From Sphingomonadales bacterium (lineage in GTDB: Bacteria > Pseudomonadota > Alphaproteobacteria > Sphingomonadales > Sphingomonadaceae), in contig JAACPW010000001.1 in the NCBI GenBank assembly GCA_009995225.1, positions 62,001 through 126,000 of the forward strand: a DNA stretch of 64,000 nt, in the 5' to 3' direction. This document shows positions 39,075 through 49,862 of this stretch, piece by piece. The notes under the pieces were generated by a model. That model did not search any database. It saw nothing but the letters and a program-made list of their open reading frames with translations, and was not told where the DNA came from. The position numbers were made by a program, and so were the translations under genes. Within the stretch, counting starts at the first letter, position 1. Each line of letters begins with the position of its first letter.

Positions 39075-41316
39075 TCAGTTGTCTTGTCCGAACAGCGTGT
39101 TCCAGCGGAAATGCGGCAGTGTCGAGGCATATTCGTCGCTCCACACCGATCCGGCGGGTTTTTGCAGCGCGGTCCACTTATCGGCGCCGGTTGCCTGCCG
39201 GATCGCCCCCAGCGATTGCGCCGAGGGTGACAGGACCACCCATTTCGACGCTGTCAGATCGGTTGACGCATCGGGTTGATCATACCGTATCGCCGCAGAC
39301 ATACCGGCATCGCGCGCCAGCGCCGCCAACACCGGCTCAAGCTCGATGAAGCGATTGGAGATGTGGATCAGCACCGCGCCATTTTCCGTGATGGTGCGGC
39401 GATAGGCCTGCAGCGCCTCGCGGGTGAGCAGATGCAGCGGGATCGCGTCGGATGAAAAGGCATCCACCACCAGCACGTCATACTGGGCCGCAGGCCCACG
39501 TTCGAGCTCGATCCGGGCATCACCGATGATGGTCTCGCTGTCAGGTGCGCAATCGGACAGGTACGAAAACTGGCCACGGGTCGAAAAATCCAGGATCGCC
39601 GGATCGATCTCGTAGAAGCGATAGGTCTGGTCCGGCGCGCGATAGCAAGCCAGCGTCCCGGCTCCGAGACCCACGATCCCGACAGTGGCGCCCGGACCAT
39701 AAACCGTCGCGGCATTGGCCAGCACCAGCCCGACACCGGCATTGCGGCCGTAATAGGTGGTCGGTTCGCGGCGCCGCTGCGCGCTCAGATACTGGCGGCC
39801 GTGCAAGGTCGTGCCGTGGGTGATCTGGCGGTATCCGTGGGTTGGCAGATCGGTGACGGTGTAGACTCCGAAATAGCTGCGCAGGCGTTCCCCCTTGGCA
39901 TAGGCACTGCCATGCCCCGGCGCGCCGACGCCCACCATCATCAGACCGAACACCACCACAAAGGCGAGCCGGTTGAACTTGAGCAGCAGTGCCAACAGCG
40001 CAAGCGCAAAGAAGGCTGCGACCGCCCAGAATTTGGAGCCGTCCGTTGCCGCAGTGGCAATGAACAGATACCAACCCAGGACGAAGGCCAGGACAATCCC
40101 CGCCGTCAGCAGCATCAAACGCCGCTTCTGGTCCGCCACCAGGCGATCCTGCCATGCCATCAACCCGCCCAGCGGGATCAGCGCCGCTGCGGCGAACACC
40201 AGCAGCGGATGCTCCCACACCCAATCGAACACCAGCGGCGCAATCAGGGCGGTGAACAATCCACCCAGGGCGCCGCCTGCCGACATCACCAGATAGAACA
40301 GGGTCAATCGCGACGAATCGGGGCGCAGATCATACATCCGGGCGTGCAATGCGACCGCGACGACGAACAGCAACATCACCGAAGCCACCATCAGCCCGAT
40401 CCCGCCGCTGGATTGGGACAGCATGGCCATCCCGCCCGAAAACAGCACGACAAAGGGCGCAGCGCGCGTGATGATCTGCGCCAGCAGGCGGTTCTCGGCA
40501 AAGGCGACGCTGAAGCTGAGCAGATACACGCCCAGCGGGATGACCCACAAAAGCGGCATCGCAAAGATATCGGTGGTAAGGTGCGTGGTGGTCGACAGCA
40601 TCAGGCCCGAAGGCACGGCCGCCAGCGCCAGCCACAACGCGATCCGCTGCCACCCGACAGGCGCTGCAACACCGGCATCATCGGCCCCAGCCACGGCCCT
40701 CGGCCCCGTTTGATTGTTCGGGCGCGATACTGTTCCAGCGGGCCCACACGACAAACAACAGCAGCACCAGCATGGCGCCGTAACCCAGGCTCCAGATCAG
40801 GCTTTGCTGGCCAAGCGGCAAAAACGGCTCGATCAGGATCGGGTAGCACAGCAAACCGCCAAAACTGCCGAGGTTTGATGCGGCATACAACGGATAGGGA
40901 TCGCCGGCGTGGGAATCGGCCGCATACCAGCGCTGGATCAGCGGCGCCTGCGCAGAGATCAGGAAAAACACCGGCCCGACCGAGGCGAACAGCAGCGCCG
41001 GCACCCACAGCGCCTCCATTCCCGGTCCGAAATCGGACAGATCCGCCAACCCCAGCGGCAATGTCAGCGCAGCAAGGGCAAGCAATCCGGTGTGCAGCAT
41101 CAACTGGCGCCGCAGCGGCAATCTGTCGATCACGTGGGCATAGGCATAACCCCCCAGCAGCAGCGCCTGATAGACCAGCATCGCGCTGTTCCAGACATTC
41201 GGCGTGCCGCCCAGCCGCGGCAGCGCGAGCCGCGCCATCAGTGGCTGGACCAGAAACAACAGAAAACTGCCGGCAAGAATGGCTGCAACAAACAGCGCGC
41301 GGCGGGGAGACGTCAT
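39075..41316 (-). pseudogene. fused MFS transporter/spermidine synthase-like gene, apparently frameshifted near 40679-40754
   Basis: N-terminal TM part 40678-41316 (MTSPRRALFVAAILAGSFLLFLVQPLMARLALPRLGGTPNVWNSAMLVYQALLLGGYAYAH) and C-terminal part 39075-40754 (LALAAVPSGLMLSTTTHLTTDI...VLVVDAFSSDAIPLHLLTREALQAYRR) in different frames; related proteins are a single chain. Confidence 0.72.
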
Positions 41317-41695
41317 GAGCGATCAATCCATGGCGTACGGGTGATTCCGTATACGATGTTATGGTTAAGATCTCGTCTCCGGGGGTCCTCCGGAAAATCG
41401 AGGTCGGCGCGGCGCGCCATCCCGAGCTTTCGCATCAAGCGCCAACTGCCGACATTCCCATCCACCGTGATGGCGACCAGATGCGGCGCGGCATGAACGG
41501 TAAAGCCCCATTCCATCACGGCGCGCATCGCTTCGTAGGCATAGCCCATCCGCCAGCGATCCTCGCGCGGGACTGGACGCCGCCAAGATGCTGCGTAACA
41601 GCCGGCGTGTTGAACAGCGCCATGTGGGCATCGAGATCATCTTCCCCGGTCTGACGCAGCACCAACCGCTCGGTCGTCAGGACGGGTGCCGTCAT
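41313..41695 (-). pseudogene. GNAT-family N-acetyltransferase remnant with internal deletion/frameshift
   Basis: ATG at 41695: MTAPVLTTERLVLRQTGEDDLDAHMALFNTPAVTQHLGGVQSR, then the homologous reading resumes two bases out of frame as REDRWRMGYAYEAMRAVMEWGF...ADLDFPEDPRRRDLNHNIVYGITRTPWIDRS. Confidence 0.8.
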
Positions 41696-42243
41696 GCCCC
41701 CAGCCAGCCGTCTCGGGTGATGGCATAAGCGATGATTCGCGGGTTTTCGGGATCGAAATCGGGGCTGTCGAAATCGAGATCCGCGCGCCGTTCCATCCCC
41801 AGCCGCCGCATCAGCCCCCAGCTTGCGGCGTTACGCTCCACCGTCAGCGCGATCACCTCGTCCGCGCCGAACCGAGCGAACGCGCAATCGAGCGCGGCGG
41901 TGGCCGCCTCCTTCGCATAGCCCTTCCCCCAGGCATCCTCGCGCAGCCGCCAGCCGACTTCCATCATCCCTTGCGGCCCGCCCGGCTGATTGGAACGTTT
42001 CAAGCCGCAAAAGCCCAGCAGCGCGCCATCGTCCTTGCGTTCCACCACCCAGAAGGTGTGACCGTGATCGCGCTGGTAGCCTTCCAGCCGCGCCCGAATC
42101 GCCCCGCGCTTGTCCGCATCAACGACGCCGCCCAACCAGCGCATCACCGCTGGCGTGTTGGTCACCTGCCAAAACGCCGCCCAGTCCGCATCGCGCCAGC
42201 CGCGCAGCACCAGACGGGCGGTTTCGTGGTGAAACGCCGCCAC
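41692..42243 (-). CDS. GNAT family N-acetyltransferase (intact paralogue)
   Basis: MAAFHHETARLVLRGWRDADWAAFWQVTNTPAVMRWLGGV...WVVERKDDGALLGFCGLKRSN...EVGWRLREDAWGKGYAKEAATAALDCAF. Confidence 0.92.
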   Translation of the reverse strand: MAAFHHETARLVLRGWRDADWAAFWQVTNTPAVMRWLGGVVDADKRGAIRARLEGYQRDHGHTFWVVERKDDGALLGFCGLKRSNQPGGPQGMMEVGWRLREDAWGKGYAKEAATAALDCAFARFGADEVIALTVERNAASWGLMRRLGMERRADLDFDSPDFDPENPRIIAYAITRDGWLGA

Positions 42244-42247
42244 GGCG

Positions 42248-43243
42248 TCAGCCGTTCAGCAGGCGCGCAACATGGGCGGCGTGGTAGGTCAGGATGCCGC
42301 TGCATCCGGCGCGTTTGAAGGCGATCAGCTTTTCCAGCGCCAGCGCGTCACGATCCCCGATTCCGGCTGCGTGCGCGGCTTCGATCATCGCGTATTCGCC
42401 GCTCACCTGATAGGCGAACACCGGCACGTCGAACCGCTGCTTCACGCGGTAGATGATGTCGAGATAGGCAAGGCCCGGTTTCACCATCACCGAATCCGCG
42501 CCCTCGGCAATATCGAGCGCGACTTCCCGCATCGCCTCGTCGGCGTTGGCCGGGTCCATCTGGTAGGCTTTCTTGTCGCCTTTCAGCAGGCCGCTGCTGC
42601 CCACCGCGTCGCGGAACGGGCCATAGAACGCGCTCGCATATTTGGCGGCGTAGGACATGATCTGGACATTGTGGTGCCCGTTCATTTCCAGCGCCATGCG
42701 GATTGCGCCGATGCGGCCATCCATCATGTCGGACGGCGCGATGATATCCGCGCCGGCATTGGCCTGATTGACCGCCTGATCGACCAGCGTGGCCACGGTT
42801 TCGTCATTCACGACATAACCCGCATCATTCACCAGCCCATCCTGCCCATGCGAGGTGTAAGGATCGAGCGCCACGTCGGTCAGCACGCCGATGGAGTCTC
42901 CGCACGCGTCCTTGATGGCGCGGATCGCCTGGCACATCAGGTTGTCGGGGTTGTGCGCCTCGGCCCCGTCATCGCTGCGCAATTCGCGCGGGGTGTTGGG
43001 GAACAGCGCCACCACAGGAATACCCAGCGCCGCAGCCTCTTTCGCCCGCGCCACGATGCCATCGACCGACCAGCGCGAGACACCGGGCAGCGTGGCGATC
43101 GGTTCTTCGACGCCCTTGCCTGCCGTCACGAACAGCGGCCAGATCAGGTCGGCAGAGGTGAGCAGGGTTTCACGGTGCAGCGTGCGGCTCCATCCGGTGG
43201 AGCGGGTGCGGCGCAGGCGGGTGTTGGGAAAATGTCCGGTCAT
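42248..43243 (-). CDS. hemB: porphobilinogen synthase (delta-aminolevulinic acid dehydratase)
   Basis: LIWPLFVTAGKGVEEPIATLPGVSRWSVDGI...DVALDPYTSHGQDGLV...ADIIAPSDMMDGRIGAIR...YAAKYASAFYGPFRDAVGS...DSVMVKPGLAYLDII. Confidence 0.97.
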   Translation of the reverse strand: MTGHFPNTRLRRTRSTGWSRTLHRETLLTSADLIWPLFVTAGKGVEEPIATLPGVSRWSVDGIVARAKEAAALGIPVVALFPNTPRELRSDDGAEAHNPDNLMCQAIRAIKDACGDSIGVLTDVALDPYTSHGQDGLVNDAGYVVNDETVATLVDQAVNQANAGADIIAPSDMMDGRIGAIRMALEMNGHHNVQIMSYAAKYASAFYGPFRDAVGSSGLLKGDKKAYQMDPANADEAMREVALDIAEGADSVMVKPGLAYLDIIYRVKQRFDVPVFAYQVSGEYAMIEAAHAAGIGDRDALALEKLIAFKRAGCSGILTYHAAHVARLLNG

Positions 43244-43287
43244 GGGGCGAGGCTTACGCGCAATTCCCGCTTGGCCACAAGCCCCCG

Positions 43288-45123
43288 TTACAGGGATGCA
43301 GTGCGCGTCCCGCCGCCGGTCTTCAATCGCGCCGTATCGATTTTCTCGATCTCGCGCACCGGCTCCTTCACCTCAATCGGCAAGGGCGCGAGATCCGACA
43401 GCGCAGCGCCGACCTCGATCTCCTTCAGCCGGATCAGCTGGCGACGGAAATCAAGCAATTCGGTGCCCGACAGTTCGGCGCGAGTGACGAAGGATACGCT
43501 CGCCGGATTGATCGCACGGCCGCCGCGATACATCTCGTAATGAAGGTGCGGGCCGGTCGACAGGCCGGTCGATCCGACATAGCCGATCACCTGACCGCGC
43601 CGCACCTGCTGGCCGCTGCGGACCGCCATCTGGCTCATGTGGCAATAGCGGGTGGACAGCGCGCCGCCATGCTCCAGCCGCACCGCGATTCCGCAACCGC
43701 CCGCGCGGCCCGCGCTGCTGACCCGGCCATCGCTGACCGCGACGATCGGCGTGCCGTAACGCGCCTTGAAGTCCATCCCGGCGTGCATCCGGCGATACCC
43801 CAGGATCGGGTGACGACGCATCCCGAAGTTCGACGAAATCGCCCCCGGCACCGGCGCCAGCAACCCGCGCCGCTGTTCGCCCACGCCCGAGGCTTCGTAG
43901 AACCGCCCCTCGTCCCCCCAGCGCATCAACTGTGTGCGCGGGCGCCCGCTGCGGTCGATCCCGGCATAGAGCAATTGCCCCGCCTGCCGTTCGCCCGTGG
44001 CGGCGCGGCGATAGGCGATGATGATGTCGAATTCGTCAGTGGAACCCACTTCGCGGTCCAAGTCGACCTGCACGTCGAGCGCCTTGAGATATTCCTGCAC
44101 CGCGCTGGCCGGGACACCCGCCTGCCGCATCGAGCGGTAAAGGCTCGATCCCACGATCCCGCGTACGCGCAACGGCGTTTCATCGACGCGGATGATGTTG
44201 CGCTTCAACGCCAGCGGTCCGGATGGCACCACGGGCGTGCCATCGGGCGCAAAGGTGCCGACGCCCGGACGGGTCAGTTCGAGCTCCAGATCGAACCGGG
44301 CGCGAAAGGCGAGACTGTCGAGCGGGCGCGGCTGGCCCGGCGCGGGCCGGCGGCCCAGCAGCATATCCATCTGGGTTCCCGGCGCAATATCGCCTACCGC
44401 CAGCGCCTGACCCACCAGCGCTGTTGCGCGGTCGATATCCGCCGCGGCCACGCCAGCGCGGCGCAGCATCGACACGAAGCTGTCGCCCGGCGCAAGCGTC
44501 GCCACCATCTGAATCTGCGGCCGTTCGGGCGCGCTTTTGAGCGGGATCACCGCCGCTGTCGGCCCCATCCGGCGCCCACTGTCTGCGCCCAGGGCCAGCG
44601 GCAGGATCATCTGGCTGCGCAATTCGCTTGTGACATCAGGCGACTGCGGCATGGCGGCGCGCGCTTCGAGCGGCGTGAGATCGGGCCAGAACGCCAGCGC
44701 CGCCACACCCAGCCCCACCATTGTCCCCAGCCCGCGCAGCCAGCGGCGGCTGCCGATATCTTCGGCCAGATCGGGCGCGAGATCGAGACCGTCGAACCAC
44801 TGCGAGACGCTATGACGCCACGCATCGTATCGCGCCGCAAACCCGCCCAGCCGCGCAGCCGCCTTGCGCTTGGCGATCTGCCTGGCGGTGGGCGCGGCGA
44901 GCTTTTTGGAATTGCGCAGATAGGGCAGCAGATCGCGCGCGGTATCCGGGCCGACCGGCTGATGCGCCACCGGACCCGGCGCACGCGGATCTTCCGGCGC
45001 CGCCGGTTCGGGCGCGTCGTCGGGCGGGTGCCCGTCTGTCAATTTGTGCGCATGATCCAACATTGATGCCCCGAGAGCCGCAGCCGTTCCGAACGCGCTC
45101 CGTCCGAAGTGCGCCTTGGCCAT
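43288..45123 (-). CDS. M23 family metallopeptidase (LytM/DipM-like)
   Basis: ...ISSNFGMRRHPILGYRRMHAGMDFKARYGTPIVAVSDGRVSSAGRAGGCGIAVRLEHGGALSTRYCHMSQMAVRSGQQVRRGQVIGYVGSTGLSTGPHLHYEMYRGG. Confidence 0.93.
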   Translation of the reverse strand: MAKAHFGRSAFGTAAALGASMLDHAHKLTDGHPPDDAPEPAAPEDPRAPGPVAHQPVGPDTARDLLPYLRNSKKLAAPTARQIAKRKAAARLGGFAARYDAWRHSVSQWFDGLDLAPDLAEDIGSRRWLRGLGTMVGLGVAALAFWPDLTPLEARAAMPQSPDVTSELRSQMILPLALGADSGRRMGPTAAVIPLKSAPERPQIQMVATLAPGDSFVSMLRRAGVAAADIDRATALVGQALAVGDIAPGTQMDMLLGRRPAPGQPRPLDSLAFRARFDLELELTRPGVGTFAPDGTPVVPSGPLALKRNIIRVDETPLRVRGIVGSSLYRSMRQAGVPASAVQEYLKALDVQVDLDREVGSTDEFDIIIAYRRAATGERQAGQLLYAGIDRSGRPRTQLMRWGDEGRFYEASGVGEQRRGLLAPVPGAISSNFGMRRHPILGYRRMHAGMDFKARYGTPIVAVSDGRVSSAGRAGGCGIAVRLEHGGALSTRYCHMSQMAVRSGQQVRRGQVIGYVGSTGLSTGPHLHYEMYRGGRAINPASVSFVTRAELSGTELLDFRRQLIRLKEIEVGAALSDLAPLPIEVKEPVREIEKIDTARLKTGGGTRTASL

Positions 45124-45271
45124 GTCCCATTTCTTTGCCCGATCATAGTAAATCCGTGGTTAACCAGCGACCAATGGCCTTTGCCGCGGGATAGGGCGTT
45201 TCCCTTATGCGCCGTTCGATCCCATGCCCGCCCTTGCCCCGAAGGTGCAAGCCTGACAGAACCGCAGGATC

Positions 45272-48073
45272 GTGCCAGCCCCCCCGCCCGCCCGTCCCGC
45301 CCGCCCGCGCGACACCGCGTCCCGCGACGCCGCCGGTGATCACGGCGTGCGCGCCGTGCTCGGCCCGACCAATACCGGCAAAACGCACCTCGCGATCGAG
45401 CGGATGTGCGGCCATTCCAGCGGCATGATGGGCTTCCCGCTGCGGCTGCTGGCACGCGAGGTCTATGATCGGGTGCGCGCCATCAAGGGCGACAAGCAGG
45501 TCGCGCTGATCACGGGTGAGGAGCGGATTGAACCGCCCGATGCGCGCTATTTCCTGTGCACCGCCGAGGCCATGCCGCGGGTCAGCGGCCAGCACGCCTT
45601 CGTCGCGATCGACGAAGCGCAATTGGGCGCCGATCCGGAACGCGGGCACATCTTCACCGACCGGCTGATCAATGTGCGCGGGCGGGAAGAGACGATGATC
45701 CTGGGATCCGCCACGCTGGAACCGATGGTCAGGGCATTGATCCCGCGTGCGGACATCACCAGCCGCCCCCGCTTTTCCACCCTGTCGCACGCCGGGGTCT
45801 GCAAGCTGTCGCGCCTGCCCAAACGCTCCGCCGTGGTCGCCTTCAGCGTCGAGCAGGTTTACGCCATGGCCGAAGCCCTGCGCCGGTTCCGAGGCGGCGC
45901 GGCGGTGGTGATGGGCGCGCTGTCGCCTGAAACCCGCAACAAGCAGGTGGCGATGTTCCAGTCGGGCGAGGTGGATTACATCGTCGCCACCGATGCGATC
46001 GGCATGGGGCTGAACCTCGATCTGGACCATGTCGCCTTTGCAGCGCTCAGCAAGTTCGACGGGCGCAGAAAACGCCGGTTGACCCCTTCGGAAATGGCGC
46101 AGATCGCCGGCCGTGCGGGGCGGCACCAGCGCGACGGCACCTTCGGCACGCTATCGGGCACCGGCAAAGGCGAAACGGGCGAACCGCTCGCTTTCACTGA
46201 CGAGGAAGTCTACGCGATCGAGGAGCACAAGTTCGCGCCGCTCACCCACCTGTACTGGCGCGACGCCACCCCGCGGTTTGATTCGCTGCCCATGCTGATT
46301 GCGGATCTGGAAGCACGGCCCGATCATGCGGTGCTGCGCGGCGCGCCCGAAGCCATCGACATGGCCGTATTGCGGCGGTTGGCCGAGGACGATACCGGAC
46401 GCAGCGTGCGCGGGGCGGGAAGCGTGCGGCGGTTCTGGGAGGCGTGTTCGCTCCCCGATTTCCGCAATCTGGGCGTCGAACAGCACGCCCGCTTTGTCGC
46501 GCGGCTGTGGGACGATCTGGCCCAGGGCTATCTGGGCGCCGATTTCGTGGCGGCGCGCATTGCCGAGCTTGACCGGATGCAGGGCGACATCGACACGCTG
46601 CAAGGCCGGATTGCGGCGATTCGCAGTTGGGCCTATATCTGCCAGCGGCCCGATTGGGTTCTGGCACGCGACGAAATGGCTGCGCGGGCGCGCGCGGTCG
46701 AGGCGAAGCTTTCGGATGCGCTGCACGCGCGGCTGACCGAACGCTTCGTGAACCGAAGGACGACACTTTTGATGAAATCGCTGGGGCAGGATGCAAGCGC
46801 GCTGCCCGTCACGCTTGAACCTGATGGCCATCTGACGGTGGAGGGCGAAAGCATCGGCCGCCTCGAAGGCTTCCGGTTCCATGTCGATCCCGATGCGGGC
46901 GTTGCTGACCGCCGGATGTTGCTGGCGGCGGGCGAAAAGGCACTGCCGGCGCTTCTGGGCGAACGGGCCGATTGGCTGCTGGGCGAAGGGCTTGCGGAAC
47001 TGACCATTTCCGGCGGGGCAATCCGTTGGCAGGGCCGGGCGCTCGCTGACATCACCTTCCCCGGCCACCCGTTTGGCACCCCCAAGCTTGCGCTGACCCG
47101 CGATCTGGTGCTGCTGACCGATAACGCCAGGGCGAAACTGGAGGCGGGCCTTGCGGAATGGCTCGACAAGCAACTCGAACCGCTGGAGCCTTTGCGCAAA
47201 CTGGCCGAGGCCGCCCGCGATCCCGAAGCCGGCTCGCAGGCGCGCGCGCTGGTGATCACGCTGATCGACGCGCGCGGCGTCATCAGCCGCGAAGACGCCG
47301 GGCTGGAGCATCTGCCCAAGGATATGCGCCCCTATCTGCGCAAGCTGGGCATCACCTTCGGCGCGCTCGATATCTTTGCCGCGCCGCTGCTGAAGCCCGC
47401 GCCGCGCCGGCTGCTGCACGCGCTGGGTCTGGATCTGCGCCCCTTGCAGGAGGCGATGCTGCCGGTTCTGGCCGAGGGGAGCTGGGCCAAGGGTCGGCTG
47501 CCTGCGGGCTATCGCTACGCGGGAAGCCAGGCGATCCGGGTCGATCTGGCCGAAAAGATCCTGCGCGCCGCGTTCGACGCGCGAGCGGTGGCCACGGCGG
47601 CCCATCCCAAAGAGCGCGCCAGGAACAATGGGCGTGCCTTCCGGCTCGATCTGGCGCTGGCCGTCTCGATCGGGCTCGAAGCCGAGAATGCCCGGCGTCT
47701 GCTCGGCAGCGCGGGTTTCCGCTGTGAAAAGGCGCGGGCTCTGGCCGAAGGCGCGTTCGGCCCGCCCGCGCCCGACCGCTGGCACTGGCGCCCGCGCCGT
47801 CCCGGCGAGAGCAGCGACCAGCGCGCCGATCGGCGGCCCGAACGCCCCGAACGCCCCGAACGCAAGGACACACGCCGGGATCAGGGCGACGCCCAAGGCC
47901 GGGAAAAAGGCCGGGGCAAGCCGCACGGCGCAAGACCTGATCGTGACGGCGGCCAGCGGCCCCCTCGGCCCCGGCCAGACAGGGCGCAGACCCCTGCCAG
48001 ACCCCCGGCAGACACCGGCCCGGCCCGCGCCGGTGGTGCCTTCGACAAGCTGGCGGACCTGCTCAAGGGATGA
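45272..48073 (+). CDS. Suv3-like SF2 helicase with basic low-complexity C-terminal tail
   Basis: VLGPTNTGKTHLAIERMCGHSSGMMGFPLRLLAREVYDRV, ATDAIGMGLNLDLDHVAFAALSKFDGRRKRRLTPSEMAQIAGRAGRH; R/P/G-rich tail. Confidence 0.9.
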   Translation: MPAPPPARPARPRDTASRDAAGDHGVRAVLGPTNTGKTHLAIERMCGHSSGMMGFPLRLLAREVYDRVRAIKGDKQVALITGEERIEPPDARYFLCTAEAMPRVSGQHAFVAIDEAQLGADPERGHIFTDRLINVRGREETMILGSATLEPMVRALIPRADITSRPRFSTLSHAGVCKLSRLPKRSAVVAFSVEQVYAMAEALRRFRGGAAVVMGALSPETRNKQVAMFQSGEVDYIVATDAIGMGLNLDLDHVAFAALSKFDGRRKRRLTPSEMAQIAGRAGRHQRDGTFGTLSGTGKGETGEPLAFTDEEVYAIEEHKFAPLTHLYWRDATPRFDSLPMLIADLEARPDHAVLRGAPEAIDMAVLRRLAEDDTGRSVRGAGSVRRFWEACSLPDFRNLGVEQHARFVARLWDDLAQGYLGADFVAARIAELDRMQGDIDTLQGRIAAIRSWAYICQRPDWVLARDEMAARARAVEAKLSDALHARLTERFVNRRTTLLMKSLGQDASALPVTLEPDGHLTVEGESIGRLEGFRFHVDPDAGVADRRMLLAAGEKALPALLGERADWLLGEGLAELTISGGAIRWQGRALADITFPGHPFGTPKLALTRDLVLLTDNARAKLEAGLAEWLDKQLEPLEPLRKLAEAARDPEAGSQARALVITLIDARGVISREDAGLEHLPKDMRPYLRKLGITFGALDIFAAPLLKPAPRRLLHALGLDLRPLQEAMLPVLAEGSWAKGRLPAGYRYAGSQAIRVDLAEKILRAAFDARAVATAAHPKERARNNGRAFRLDLALAVSIGLEAENARRLLGSAGFRCEKARALAEGAFGPPAPDRWHWRPRRPGESSDQRADRRPERPERPERKDTRRDQGDAQGREKGRGKPHGARPDRDGGQRPPRPRPDRAQTPARPPADTGPARAGGAFDKLADLLKG

Positions 48074-48435
48074 CGCAAGCGGGGCGGAGGGACTCGATTC
48101 GGATCGACCGTTTGCTGGTTTACCTCCGCCTCGCCCGCACCCGCTCCGCTGCACAAACGCTGATCGATACCCGCGCTTTGCGGCGCAACAGAAACCATGT
48201 GCTGCGCGGCGCAGAGCCGGTGCGTATCGGGGATGTGCTGACGGTGGCGATCGGGGGCACGGTGCGGGTGATCGAACTCCTCACCCTGCCCGACCGGCGC
48301 GGTCCGCCTGCCGAGGCACGTTCGCATTATCGGGAGGTTGACGGTGGCGGTCTTGACCCTAAATGGCAAAACGCAATAGCAGCATCGCCTTCCATCGCGG
48401 GCATCCCGCCCGCCGCTTCCCAAGACCGCTTTTGA
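48070..48435 (+). CDS. S4-domain RNA-binding protein (HslR-like)
   Basis: [55 protein letters not shown] overlap with the helicase. Confidence 0.88.
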   Translation: MTQAGRRDSIRIDRLLVYLRLARTRSAAQTLIDTRALRRNRNHVLRGAEPVRIGDVLTVAIGGTVRVIELLTLPDRRGPPAEARSHYREVDGGGLDPKWQNAIAASPSIAGIPPAASQDRF

Positions 48436-48445
48436 AAGAGCCGCA

Positions 48446-48784
48446 ATGACTTACGTCGTCACTGAAGACTGCATCAAGTGCAAGTACACCGATTGTGTGG
48501 AAGTGTGCCCGGTCGATTGCTTCTATGAAGGCGAGAACATGCTGGTGATCAATCCCAGCGAATGCATCGATTGCGGCGTGTGCGAACCCGAATGCCCGGC
48601 CGAAGCGATTCTGCCCGATACCGAAGACGGCCTCGAAAAGTGGCTGGAGCTGAACACGCAATACTCCGCTGTCTGGCCCAATATCACCAGCCAGAAAGCA
48701 CCGCCCGAAGATGCCGATGCGCACAAGGGTGAAAAGGGCAAGTTCGAGCTGTATTTCAATGCCGATCCGGGTGAAGGCGACTAA
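48446..48784 (+). CDS. fdxA: 7Fe/8Fe-type ferredoxin FdxA
   Basis: [55 protein letters not shown]. Confidence 0.96.
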   Translation: MTYVVTEDCIKCKYTDCVEVCPVDCFYEGENMLVINPSECIDCGVCEPECPAEAILPDTEDGLEKWLELNTQYSAVWPNITSQKAPPEDADAHKGEKGKFELYFNADPGEGD

Positions 48785-48842
48785 TTTCCGCCCGAACAGG
48801 CACAGGCATGGAACACCGTAGGCCCGCACGGGTAGAATGGGC

Positions 48843-49637
48843 ATGCCCCCCTTGTTTGCTTCCCTGAAGACCGGTTGGTCACGCGCGAGCGATAGCAATT
48901 CCGGCCTGATCGCAGCGGGCATTGCCTATTACGGGTTTCTCGCGCTTGTGCCCATGCTGGCCGCCGCTTTCCTGACCTATGGTCTGGTTGTTGAACCTGC
49001 GACCATTGCGGAACATGGCAGCAGCCTGACGCGCACGCTGCCGGGCGCGGCGGGTGAACTGGTCGCTGGCCAGCTTGAAAATATCGCTGCGCGGAACACT
49101 GGCGACTCCCGTTTCGGTCTGCTGATCGCCATCGCACTGGCCCTGTTTGGCGCACGGGTTGCAGCCGGCGCGCTGATCACCGCGATCGACATGGCGTTCA
49201 CCGTTCAGGACGAACGTGGCTTTATCGCATCGAATCTGCTCGCGCTGGTGATCACGTCGGGCGCGGTGCTGGCGCTGGGGCTGATGGCTGGCATCACGAC
49301 GCTTGTCGCAACCGTGCTGGCAGGCAGCATCGGAGCCTTTGCCAGCTATGTGCTGATCGGCCTTGCGGGGTTTGGCGGCGCCTTTCTCGCGTATCGCGTC
49401 GTTCCCCAACGCAAGATTGTCGGGCGCGGCGCGGCGATGCGGGGAAGCGGATTGTTCGCGCTGGGATGGCTCACCGCGAGCGCAGCCTTCGGCTTTTACG
49501 CAAGCAATTTCGGCAATTACAACGCCACTTACGGATCGCTGGGCGCTGTCATCGTGTTTCTGACCTGGCTGTGGCTCAGCGCCTTTCTGCTGCTGTTGGG
49601 CGCGCATGTTGCGGCGGCCAGCACGCAGCGTCCCTAG
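48843..49637 (+). CDS. YihY/BrkB family membrane protein (second in window)
   Basis: MPPLFASLKTGWSRASDSNSGLIAAGIAYYGFLALVPMLAAAFLTYGLV...; multiple TM segments. Confidence 0.82.
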   Translation: MPPLFASLKTGWSRASDSNSGLIAAGIAYYGFLALVPMLAAAFLTYGLVVEPATIAEHGSSLTRTLPGAAGELVAGQLENIAARNTGDSRFGLLIAIALALFGARVAAGALITAIDMAFTVQDERGFIASNLLALVITSGAVLALGLMAGITTLVATVLAGSIGAFASYVLIGLAGFGGAFLAYRVVPQRKIVGRGAAMRGSGLFALGWLTASAAFGFYASNFGNYNATYGSLGAVIVFLTWLWLSAFLLLLGAHVAAASTQRP

Positions 49638-49862
49638 GGGCAAGGCGGGACTCGCAATTTTATTACCGACATGCTATACTCTTGCCAGCCGCGTAATGCT
49701 TTTGGCCTGCGCAGTGACGATAACCAGGAAGGCCGCACACCCCGCAACCCCACTCATGGACGATTTATGGCCCGGTGCATGCATCTCCCCTCACGGAGAT
49801 GATCGCCGCCGGGGTGATCGTTCCTCTCCCGTTGCTGGGTCGGCTTAAAGAAAGGATCTTGC

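Noticed and set aside
39801-41318. 505-aa plus-strand ORF (and similar long antisense ORFs at 17401-18855, 18933-20375, 30028-31305, 43540-45066, 46151-48154)
   Set aside because: All lie opposite recognised genes and show R/Q/H-rich compositions with no recognisable domains.
47800-48060. Possible separate gene or repeat in the R/P/E-rich 3' end of the Suv3-like helicase
   Set aside because: Continuous in frame with the helicase; disordered basic tails are usual for RNA helicases.
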